In this document: piece after piece, positions 1 through 7,081 of the stretch | Position numbering within the stretch: the stretch's first letter is position 1 | How the letters are laid out: the number at the start of each line of letters is the position of its first letter | Assembly (NCBI GenBank): GCA_002791215.1 | Contig: PFWQ01000059.1 | Location: forward strand, 1 to 9,339 | Source: a candidate division SR1 bacterium CG_4_9_14_3_um_filter_40_9 | Lineage (GTDB): Bacteria; Patescibacteriota; Gracilibacteria; Absconditabacterales; Absconditicoccaceae | DNA length: 9,339 bases | Direction: 5' to 3' | Made by a program: the position numbers and the translations under genes | Notes under the pieces: model-generated | Databases searched by the model: none | Told to the model about the DNA's origin: nothing | The model's input: only the letters and a program-made list of their open reading frames with translations

Positions 1-386
1 TTATAATCCGTGCTTGTCGCATCTGCTAAGAGATATTCTACATTGCCTTGGTCTGTAGCTGGGATATTATTTGTTCTCGAAGTTATCGTTCGTCGCATAC
101 CATTCGGGTCGATACTGACAAAACCGAAATCTTCTCAGCTGAGTTTTGCATCGCTTGTTGGTCATCGACCGCTTCCATTCAGATATCCTCCCGATCCATT
201 AAATCCCGGATCCCTATATTTGAGTGCGAGTTCTCACCTCTCTACTGATGAAATTGCTGCGTAATATGCAGTATTGTAATTGCCTATTTCACCGAGATTT
301 TTAATAAATGGGAAAAATATAGAATATACACTAACAAGTATTCCTACTCAGATCGATAAGAGAATGAAGGTGAAAGCGAGTAACAT
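1..386 (-). CDS. PilX-like type IV pilus protein (partial, runs off left edge)
   Basis: The reading frame is open from ATG at 386-384 to the window edge if TGA is glycine. TGA codons lie at 348, 234, 162 and 135 (low coordinate of each). About 128 residues are visible. The N-terminus is one hydrophobic helix (about residues 1-28, starting MLLAFTFILLSIGVGILVS). It is followed by NYNTAYYAAISSVERGELAL (about residues 40-59), which resembles the membrane-proximal helix of PilX and related minor pilins, where a YYAA-x-S-x-x-E pattern is common. A glycine/serine-rich globular part follows. No charged leader with a G|FTLIE cleavage site precedes the helix, because an in-frame TAG lies five codons upstream and a 9-bp repeat array fills the space. 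The leader may therefore have been lost, or the protein is not processed as a classical prepilin. A minor prepilin (3883-3182) on the same strand supports a pilus role. The family assignment is from pattern only. Confidence 0.6.
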
Positions 387-439
387 GGACGAATAGGACT
401 AAAAGTACGAAAAAGACTAAAAGGACGAAGAGGACGAAT
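386..439 (-). repeat. Tandem 9-bp repeat array, six units
   Basis: On the minus strand six consecutive 9-mers read attcgtcct, cttcgtcct, tttagtctt, tttcgtact, tttagtcct and attcgtcca. The last base of the array is the A of the ATG that opens the PilX-like gene. The array fills the gap between that gene and the zinc-ribbon gene upstream. It is related to the 9-bp array inside argS at 6325-6360 (units such as tttacgtct). Confidence 0.75.
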
Positions 440-443
440 GAGA

Positions 444-911
444 TTAATGATCAAAATTCGGGGATCCGCATTCGTTGCAATAGCTGTAACTATAGCAACA
501 TTTATTTCAGCATTTTTTACATTTTAATTTCAAGGGTTCTCCGCAATTACTGCAATAATCATTATCTTTGAGATTGAGTGTATGGCAATTATAACAATTT
601 AAGAGATGTAATGCTTCAGCTTCTCTCCGAGGGATTCTGTCTTTGTGATAGTGAAGCGGTCTTAGAATGAGATATATCGGCAAGCCGATGAGCGGTGAAA
701 GTAAGGTGACGAGCAGAATGCACATAATCTGTGCAAAAACATTATGCGTCCTATGAGAAATATCTTTCGCTACTCGGATGATACTTACGATCCATAAAAA
801 AATAAAGAAAATGACGATGATTTTTATGATCCCTGAGGTGCCATTTGTCTGCATAAAATAATTAAGATCCCAAGATGAATTGTCGAGAATCGTTCCAACG
901 CCTCATGTCAT
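444..911 (-). CDS. Small membrane protein with double zinc ribbon
   Basis: This is a 155-residue protein under UGA = Gly, with TGA at codon 3 and codon 135 and a TAA stop at 446-444. It has two membrane helices, at about residues 29-46 and 57-83. A soluble C-terminal tail carries two CxxC-x10-CxxC zinc ribbons: C106/C109/C120/C123 and C131/C134/C145/C148. With the standard code the protein would stop after the first two cysteines of the second ribbon; reading TGA135 as Gly completes it, which supports the recoding. I chose ATG 911, which is in frame after a TAA at the repeat; ATG 854 (residue 20) is an alternative that gives 136 residues. The arrangement resembles double-zinc-ribbon (DZR) proteins fused to membrane anchors. 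The function is unknown. It lies 55 bp downstream of rel and could be co-transcribed with it. Confidence 0.8.
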
Positions 912-947
912 TGTATTTTTTGTTAGCAGGTAAAGTACTTATAGATC

Positions 948-966
948 GGGCGATTAGTAATCGCCC
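948..966. repeat. Perfect 9-bp inverted repeat just after the rel stop codon
   Basis: Arms gggcgatta and taatcgccc are separated by one base and directly abut the rel stop codon (969-967). It could fold as a GC-based hairpin, but no T-run follows on the minus strand, so a simple intrinsic terminator is not supported. It may instead be a dispersed palindromic repeat or an RNA-stabilising 3' hairpin. Confidence 0.5.
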
Positions 967-3180
967 TTACGAGATTTTTTTCTTGATAACTTGTACTGAA
1001 GTATCGTATTTTTTCAAGCTGTTCAAAAGGAATCAGATCCTTGATGGATTGCTGAATTCTGATTCGAGCATGATGATGCTTGTCCCATCTCCGATGTTTT
1101 TTATAAAAATCTGCAATATCACTATACGTAATTCTGAGAATGTCGTCATGACTTTGAGCAGATTACCGTACTTGTTAAGTATCTTTATCTCGATTGATAT
1201 CTTGTAATTAGTTTTTTCCTGATCAGCCCGATGTGCTTCCATAAGTTTTTCGAATGAAATCGTTTTGAGTGATTTACATTCCAAAGTGTGTATTTTGATA
1301 CCATCCTTCCCTGTCTTGGCGATGATTTTTTTGTCGCTGGTCGGTTTGCATTCATTGCATAATGTATAATTCATCACTTTGTCTTCATCGAGAATGATTC
1401 CAGCCGTTACTGTTTTGGCTGCGTTCCTTGTTCTCAGCGGCGTCTTTTGCAAGTTCTGTCTCAACTTTTCTCGTTCACTCGGATATGCTGCTTTTATGAG
1501 TTGGTTGTAGGTCCGCTTTTTGTCTATGATTTCCAAGAGTTTCTTTTCTATCTCCTGTTTGTTGAATGTTTTGGTTATCTTGTCTGTACCAGAATCATAT
1601 GCTGGCAGTCCGTATTCTTTGAGTATTCTATTCAATTCAATAATTGCTTGTTTGAATAATTCAGATTTCGTTTCTGCTTTGATGAATTTGTTAAGGTGAC
1701 CTTTGGCTACTGGCGTATACAGAAAGTCCAATCGGTGTTTGTTCGCTGAATATCTATTTTTGAATGTATTGATCCCTACGACATCTCCTGTTTCCGGTTT
1801 GAAGCTGATAGGTTTGATCTCTCCGTTGACGATCGCGCTTTTGAATCTGAGCCCTATCTCTGTGTGGATATGGAATGCAAAGTCCAATACGGTGCTTCCC
1901 ACAGGCAGTTCCAAGACGTCGCCCTTCGGCGTGTAGACGAAGATACGCTTATCCAATACTTCTATATTAAGTTCGCTTTTGAATTTCTCCCTTTGGTCTG
2001 ATGACTGATAGGTAGTCACCAAATCTTGTAATTTTTTGATCCATAAGCTCTGTGCTTCTGGGACCAATATCGGTTGATGTGCTTCACTATAAGCGAAATG
2101 CGCTGCTACTCCGAATTCCGCTATATCGTCCATTTCCTGTGTCCTGATCTGGATTTCTGTAGGAAAAGGAAACATTCACAGGATAGTCGTGTGTATGCTT
2201 TTGTAGCCATTGATTTTTGGCACGGCGATGTAGTCTTTGATTTTTTTGATGACGGGCGTATAGTGTTTGTGGATGATCCCCAGCACCATATAACAATCGC
2301 CGATATCTTTCGTTATCACCCTGAATGCTATCAAATCCATGATGTCTCCTATCTCTTTGCCCTCGTATTTGTGTTCCAGTTTTTCATATACTCTGTATGG
2401 ACTTTTAGTCCTTCCTTTCACAGCAAAATTTTCAATCCCTTCCTTTACCAGAAGATTCGTGAGAATCTTCGTTCCTTTGACAGTATATTTGTCTCCTTCT
2501 CCGAAATATTTTTTGAGATAGGAGAAGATATTGTTGAATGCGTCTTCATTCAATATCTTGAATGAGCCATTCTCCAGATAAAGTTGATAGTGGTAGAGTC
2601 CAAGTCTTTTCGCAATTGCGACGAAGATCTTCATCGTCTCTTGGGCTATCTTTTGTCTCTTGACTGGATTGGGATGAAAATAGAGCGTCTGGATGTTGTG
2701 GATACGATCTGCTAGTTTTACGAAAATCACTCTCAGATCTTTTGCCATAGCCAGAAATGTTTTTTTGAGCGTTTCAAGGTGTCTATCTTCTCATTTATAT
2801 TTGATTTTTGACACTTTGACCATTCCTTCGCAGAGATCCGCCACTTCTTTGCCGAATGTTTTTTCTATATCTTTCTGGGTATATGTAGTGTCTTCTATGA
2901 CGTCATGCAGAATACAAGTCTGTATCGTCGCGATGTCCGGTCTGATCTCCATGAGAAATTCGGTGGCTTTGAGCGGATGAACGATGTATGCTTCTTTGGA
3001 TAATCTGAGCTGATCACCATGTGCTTTGCGTGCGAATTCATATGCTTCTTGGATAAGTGGAATCTGCTGAGCGGGAAGATATTTTTCTGCTTGTTTGATA
3101 ATTCCATCCACAATAATCTGTGGATCTTGACCTATGAATGGCTCATAGTTGAAGAATGCATCGAGTGCTTTGATATCCAT
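967..3180 (-). CDS. rel: Bifunctional (p)ppGpp synthetase/hydrolase, RelA/SpoT family
   Basis: This is a 737-residue cytoplasmic enzyme that makes and degrades the stringent-response alarmone (p)ppGpp. The HD hydrolase domain (about residues 30-165) keeps its expected metal ligands H54, H92, D93 and D158, plus the HDVIEDT motif (92-98). The synthetase domain (about 230-345) has GRTKSPYR (256-263) and GYKSIHTT (325-332). The TGS domain is at about 412-473. A zinc-finger-like C608/C611/H631/C635 set follows, and an ACT domain runs from about 661 to the end. All domains of a long Rel are present, so both activities are predicted. Three TGA codons, at residues 130, 335 and 716, split it into pieces under the standard code. 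Residue 335 is the glycine expected in the sequence after the YKSIHT motif. The stop is TAA (969-967). The start is ATG 3180, because an in-frame TAA lies just upstream. It begins one base after the prepilin gene ends, which suggests translational coupling. Confidence 0.95.
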
Positions 3181-3181
3181 C

Positions 3182-3883
3182 CTATTTCTTCTGGAAGTTT
3201 GTTAAAAGACCGCATAGTTCCACTTCTCATCTTCATTGTCCTATGTAGGCTACTTTGGAACAAAAACGATATTCTTTGGCTGAGTTATCGGAACATTGTG
3301 GAGAATCGTTACCCGTTGGGCATGAAATCGCTTGTCATCATCCTGTAGCTATCGCTTTATTAAAAAGTCCGATTCATCTGATTGCTCTAAAATATTTTCC
3401 TTCGTTGCTTATCGGTGCTGCACATCCTGATCGGATTCCATTGTCTCATTTACATAAACTAAACTGTAAATCTCCTGTATCTATCCCATCTGAAAGATTT
3501 AATCCTGTGGTATATGATCAGCTTAGGTAGAAATATTGTTGTCATCACGTTGTTTCTGTGAGTAGAATGTAGTTTCCTGTTCATATTCGTATATCGTCTG
3601 AACAATCGCCGTTACCACCTTCATCAACTAGCGGATTCTTTTTCAGTCGACAGCCTTCTTTTTTTCCTGCCCGTCTGTATCGGTTGGTATCTCTGATCTG
3701 ATACATGGCTTCTATTCCTTCTCTCGCTAAGTTGATGGCTATCGTCTTTTCTCTCGTCTTCTGCATAAAACTCATACCATTGTTCAATGAAACTATGATG
3801 GCACTGAGACTTACGCCTATGACGATGACCATCAAAAGCACTTCCAGTATCGTAAACCCGTATTTTTTTTGATTCCTGGGCAT
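3182..3883 (-). CDS. Minor type IV prepilin (PilV/pseudopilin-like)
   Basis: This is a 233-residue secreted pilin-like protein. The N-terminus MPRNQKKYG|FTILEVLL is a textbook class III signal. A short basic leader is followed by the prepilin-peptidase site after Gly9, phenylalanine at +1 and glutamate at +5 (E14), then a hydrophobic helix to about residue 33. The segment TIAINLAREGIEAMYQIRD (48-66) is typical of PilV-like minor pilins. The C-terminal globular part has several cysteines (78, 94, 144, 154, 188, 197, 208, 224) that may form disulphides. Ten TGA codons must be read as Gly (residues 101, 113, 114, 122, 146, 170, 182, 183, 217, 219). With the standard code the globular domain would be lost. 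The stop is TAG at 3184-3182. ATG 3883 was chosen because it gives the short leader; a TTG at 3964 would add 27 unlikely residues. The gene is divergent from the 3978 gene. Confidence 0.88.
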
Positions 3884-3904
3884 AGGAGCCGAAATAAAAT
3901 AAAA

Positions 3905-3950
3905 TTGCAAAAAGATAGGTAATATATATACATTGTCATTGAACTTGCAA
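3905..3950. promoter_or_regulatory. Candidate overlapping divergent promoters
   Basis: The 94-bp gap between the prepilin start (3883, minus) and the membrane-protein start (3978, plus) is AT-rich. On the plus strand TTGCAA (3905-3910) is followed after 16 bp by TATACA (3927-3932). On the minus strand TTGCAA (3950-3945) is followed after 18 bp by TATATT (3926-3921). The two share the same TATATATA core, so the promoters would compete or be co-regulated. This is pattern evidence only. Confidence 0.4.
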
Positions 3951-3977
3951 ACATTTTTACCCAATTCGGTGTTAAAG

Positions 3978-4559
3978 ATGACGGAAAATCTGATACTCTA
4001 TATCATTGTGTGAATTATCTGATTGTTGGCTATTTTCGCCTTTGTCATAGGTGTAGAAAAAATGATCAAGATCGTTCTTGGCAACTATATCCTCTGAAGT
4101 ATATGTCTGGCTACATCCCAATCTATGGATGTGTTGGTAAATTTTTTGAATACTTCTCCGGACCTCAAATTTGCTGGCATGACTTACAAGACCTTGTGAA
4201 TTTTTTTTTCTGATGCCAAAACTACGATGGTCCTTATTTTGTATGCTGTGCTCTTGGTCGTCATTTATAGAACCTCAAAAATACATATACATCTGCCTGC
4301 TGATTCGGCAGCAAATAAGTGACTTTATATCCTTTTCGTCCCGCTTACTGTCTTGAGCATGATTTTGACGCTCCAGATAGCTATCATGTGAATTGATGGT
4401 GTTAGTCTCCAACAATTGCAAGTCATAGGAAAAGAACTTACCAATAATCCTGGCATTTATACATTTTTGACCATGACGCCGGTGTGGATTCTTCTCCATG
4501 GATTGGCCACTATTTTGATTACTTCAGAAATGAAAGTCGGCTTGAAAACGTGAATATAG
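3978..4559 (+). CDS. Uncharacterised polytopic membrane protein
   Basis: This is a 193-residue protein that I do not recognise. It is visible only with TGA = Gly: seven in-frame TGAs, beginning at codons 12 and 15 and ending with codon 192, two codons before the TAG stop (4557-4559). Hydrophobic segments lie at about residues 5-26, 31-57, 83-98, 116-140 and 160-183, so four or five membrane helices are likely. The loop around 98-115 is polar and contains HIHLP. No catalytic motif or metal-binding cluster is apparent. It is transcribed away from the prepilin and converges on argS. The start ATG 3978 is preceded by a weak AAAG. Its place beside pilus genes allows a role in the cell envelope, but that is only a guess. 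Confidence 0.8.
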
Positions 4560-4606
4560 TCGAAAGTCGAAGGTCATTGGACTTTATGGACCTTTGACTT
4601 TCAGAC
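4559..4606. terminator. Hairpin between convergent genes, possible bidirectional terminator
   Basis: An imperfect inverted repeat of about 17 bp (arms 4559-4575 and 4589-4606, loop of about 13 bases) fills the 58-bp gap between the plus-strand membrane protein and the end of argS. The arms are built of heptamer-like units (gtcgaaa, gtcgaag; gactttc), so it also looks like a dispersed repeat. No long T-run is adjacent apart from tttt at 4607-4610. A terminator role is inferred from its position. Confidence 0.5.
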
Positions 4607-4617
4607 TTTTGACCAAG

Positions 4618-6573
4618 TTACATCCTCTCCAAGAATGGCACCCCGATTAAGTCCGTTCATTTTTTTAGCGTTTCACGTGTTTTGTGAAGAAGGAGAATCC
4701 TTGCGTTTTTAATTTTCTCCTCAGCTGTCAGAACTTTCACATGAGCATAATATATATTTGTCATTGCACTGAGTTCGAAAAGATATCTGGATATGAGATG
4801 CGGAGCTAACTGCGTTTTTGCTCTGAGAATCGTTTCATCAAATTCCGCAAGTTTTTTCACGAGATTAAATTCATAAGGGGAGGTTAACAAATCTCCCTGT
4901 TTCGTTTCAAGCTCAGCTTCTCCAGCTTTGCTGGACTGTAGCCCCTTTCTCAATGGGGCCAAATTGGATTGGTCGATGATGCTTTGGATTCTTGCTCAGG
5001 TATACATGACATAAGCGCCTGTCTCACCTTCCATATTCAATACTTCATCTACATCAAAAATGATGTCTTTGGTGATATCTCACTTGATCAAAAAGAATCT
5101 GAGCGATCAGATAGCGATTTTTTCTGCCGTGGCATCGAGTCGTGCTGCATCCTTTTCCGGATTTCTTTCTCTAGTCTCAAAATATGCTTTCTGGTGCAGC
5201 ATCTCAAGCATTTCGTCAAGCGTGACTGTCCGTCATTTTCTGGAAGAAAACGGCAATCTTTTTTCAGCCTTCTCTTCTTCGCTGAGTTTGTATCAGAGTT
5301 TGATCAATGTCTGCGGAGTGAGATAGACCACACCATATCCTAGGGGTGAATACTGTTTTTTCTTCGTAAGGAATCCTAGTAATCTTAATGCTGAATGTAC
5401 TATCGTCTGTGCTGGGATTTGTCTATTGTCGATGACGGTGATGGCCGTATCGTAATTTCCGAACTGATATGTTTTATCTTTTGGTTTCTCTCCTGTGCTT
5501 GTGTAGATGATATTTCCATCCGGTTCGTGGGTGAATACTTCATAAGCGAAATTATCATTGAGATATCCCAGTTTCCGCATCGCGAGTGAGATATCTTTAC
5601 CGATGTAGCTCGCTACGCCGTCTGATTTGATGAGAATCTGATATTGTTTATCTTCTTTGGCATATTTCGGCAATGAAGAAAGATCTATGACCCGACATCC
5701 TTTCGCGTCTCCTTCATCGATAAATTTTACATATCATTTATCTTTCAGGATCTCCATAGTTTCCGCAAAAAATTTGCGATGAAGGATGCTTGTCTCTCGT
5801 ATGATTACGTCAAAAGATGCTCAAAGCCTCCGACATGAATGTATCTGTTCTTCAGTGCATTTTTTCGTATAGGTTTTGTGGATTTCATAGATTTCCGGAT
5901 CAGCTGATTCGATTTTTTGGAGGACTCATAGAAGCTGTTTTTTGAAGACAGGATCTTCCTCTTTTTTCCTCATCTCTTCATAAATCTTGCCGCAATAATG
6001 ATCGTATTTCATATCTGTCAGTGTAGGATAATCGTAATAGAGATGTCCGACGATGTTGTATCCTACATTCACTCCGCTATCATCTCCATAATCAGCTGCA
6101 TGTACATCATACCCCAAAAATCTGAAAATCCTCCTCATGGAATCTCCGATGCAGACATTCCTGGCTTGTCAGATATGAAGTGGTTTATTGGGATTAGCAT
6201 TCATATATTCGATCAAGACTTTGTTCTTGGAGTTACGAGTGACGAGTTTCGAGTCACGAGTAAGATTGAAAAAATTATTAATGAAGTCGGAGGGGTTTAT
6301 GTGGGCGTTGATGTATCAACCGATTGCCGTAAAAGACGTAAAATGCGTAAAAGGCGAAGATAGTTTCATTGCCAAATTTTTTGCTATTTCATTCGGTGCC
6401 TTTTTGAGGGTTTTGGAAATCTGGAAACAAGGAAATGTAAGATCACCTGGAATATTTTCCGGCGGAATTTCTATCAAACTGAGGATGTCAGAAGATTTTA
6501 CCTGAAGATTTCAGATGATTTTCATGGCTTCTGATATGATGTCGGCGAAATGTAATTTATACAGTTCGATCAT
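4618..6573 (-). CDS. argS: Arginyl-tRNA synthetase
   Basis: This is a 651-residue class I synthetase that charges tRNA-Arg with arginine. The order is an N-terminal Add-1-like domain (about residues 1-110), the catalytic Rossmann fold with NANPNKPLHIGQARN (125-139) and the HIGH motif at 133-136, and the KMSKS-equivalent SSRKG (443-447). An anticodon-binding helical domain ends in LIGVPFLERM, like the usual ...RM terminus of ArgRS. Twelve TGA codons are read as Gly; residue 135 is the G of HIGH and residue 447 is the G of the SSRKG loop. The stop is TAA (4620-4618). ATG 6573 gives a family-typical start; no clear Shine-Dalgarno is seen. Three repeat segments are inserted in frame: FTHFTSFTA (75-83), a 7-bp array (105-116) and a palindromic element (about 539-564). 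They fall in linker-like, variable parts, so the enzyme should remain active. It is last in a probable operon after arfB. Confidence 0.95.
4883..4958. repeat. Palindromic element inside argS (copy A)
   Basis: The segment starts with gttaacaaatc and contains a perfect hairpin (tccagc-ttt-gctgga, 4920-4934) and a second pairing (cccc...gggg). The same layout occurs at 7560-7632 inside the FecR-like gene. In argS it encodes about residues 539-564 (from APLRKGLQSS to GDLLT), between the catalytic core and the helical anticodon-binding domain. Caveat: LLTSPYE is close to what many ArgRS have here, so the element's boundary is uncertain. Confidence 0.55.
6227..6261 (-). repeat. Tandem 7-bp repeat inside argS
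   Basis: Five consecutive heptamers on the minus strand read actcgtg, actcgaa, actcgtc, actcgta and actccaa. They encode about residues 105-116 of ArgRS (NLTRDSKLVTRN), just before the conserved VLIEYMNANP segment. A 7-bp period shifts frame with each unit, so the array length is constrained to keep the gene open. Confidence 0.75.
6325..6360 (-). repeat. Tandem 9-bp repeat inside argS
   Basis: Four nonamers on the minus strand read tcttcgcct, tttacgcat, tttacgtct and tttacggca. Because the unit is three codons it translates as a periodic tripeptide: SSP-FTH-FTS-FTA (residues 72-83). The unit is related to the six-unit array at 386-439. Confidence 0.75.
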
Positions 6574-6607
6574 GAATTGATGAAATGAATAAAATGGAAT
6601 GCGTAAT

Positions 6608-6653
6608 GAGACGCCCCGTGGGTCGTCTCTAAAGAGACGCATGCAATGCGTCT
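6608..6653. repeat. Double palindromic repeat at the arfB 3' end
   Basis: Two inverted repeats sit side by side: gagacg (6608-6613) with cgtctc (6624-6629), and agacgcat (6635-6642) with atgcgtct (6646-6653, loop of 3). The arfB TAG stop (6631-6629) lies between them, so the last eight or so ArfB residues (TDALHASL) are encoded by the repeat. The hairpins may also influence read-through into argS. Confidence 0.65.
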
Positions 6654-7054
6654 GTACGACGATTTTGTTTTTTTCTTGATTGAATCTGTTTTTCTTCTTT
6701 CCTTTCTTCTTTCATATATCTTGGGATTTTAGTAACTATCCTTTTTTTAGGTTCAGGTATCGCTTGTCCAAGTAGCTGTCTGAAATAATGAATGACTTTT
6801 TCTTTATTCGCAACTTGAAGTCTTTCTTCCTGATCCGTCAAAATCAATATTCCTGCTTCGTGATGCATATGATCTCCTGCAAATACAATCAACCTCTGCT
6901 TTTGTTCCGGGGTCAAAAAATTTGAGTCATGAACGTTGAAGTAGAGTTCAGCTTTGGTATTCCTTTTGTCCACATTCTGTCCTCCATGTCATCCGCTTTT
7001 CGCAAAGTGAAAATGGACTTCTTCTTTCAGAATTTTATCTATGATTTGATTCAT
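6629..7054 (-). CDS. arfB: Peptidyl-tRNA hydrolase ArfB (YaeJ), ribosome rescue factor
   Basis: This is a 141-residue protein, the same size as E. coli ArfB (140). It hydrolyses peptidyl-tRNA on ribosomes stalled at mRNA ends without needing a stop codon. The catalytic GGQ is at 24-26 inside AKSGGHGGQNVDKRNTKAEL; Gly22 just before it is encoded by TGA (6991-6989). The core matches the family (L.F...S.fLt.eqK.RL, then eRlQ..NKe). The C-terminus is lysine/arginine-rich (KKRIVTKIPRYMKEERKEEK onward), as expected for the tail that enters the mRNA channel. The last residues TDALHASL come from a palindromic repeat. The stop is TAG. ATG 7054 was chosen because GGTGAG lies seven bases upstream; an in-frame ATG at 7069 would add five residues. 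It lies 27 bp after the FecR-like gene and 55 bp before argS. Confidence 0.92.
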
Positions 7055-7061
7055 GCTTGTG

Positions 7062-7067
7062 CTCACC
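7062..7067 (-). promoter_or_regulatory. Shine-Dalgarno-like site for arfB
   Basis: GGTGAG on the minus strand sits seven bases before ATG 7054. It is the clearest ribosome-binding site in the window and favours that start over the in-frame ATG at 7069, which overlaps it. Confidence 0.5.
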
Positions 7068-7081
7068 ATGATTGTGATAAA

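Noticed and set aside
10..264. Plus-strand 84-codon frame at the left edge
   Set aside because: It is antisense to the PilX-like gene, whose frame with TGA = Gly gives a hydrophobic N-terminal helix and the YYAA...ERGEL pattern.
967..3180. rel as a pseudogene broken by three stop codons
   Set aside because: All three interruptions are TGA in one frame, at glycine positions, with all catalytic residues intact and no frameshift. Neighbouring genes show the same pattern, so recoding explains it better than decay.
3255..3530. Plus-strand open frame of about 91 codons starting at TTG 3255
   Set aside because: It is antisense to the prepilin C-terminal domain, which reads through in code 25 with a typical pilin layout. 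The plus frame has no TGA codons and no recognisable domain.
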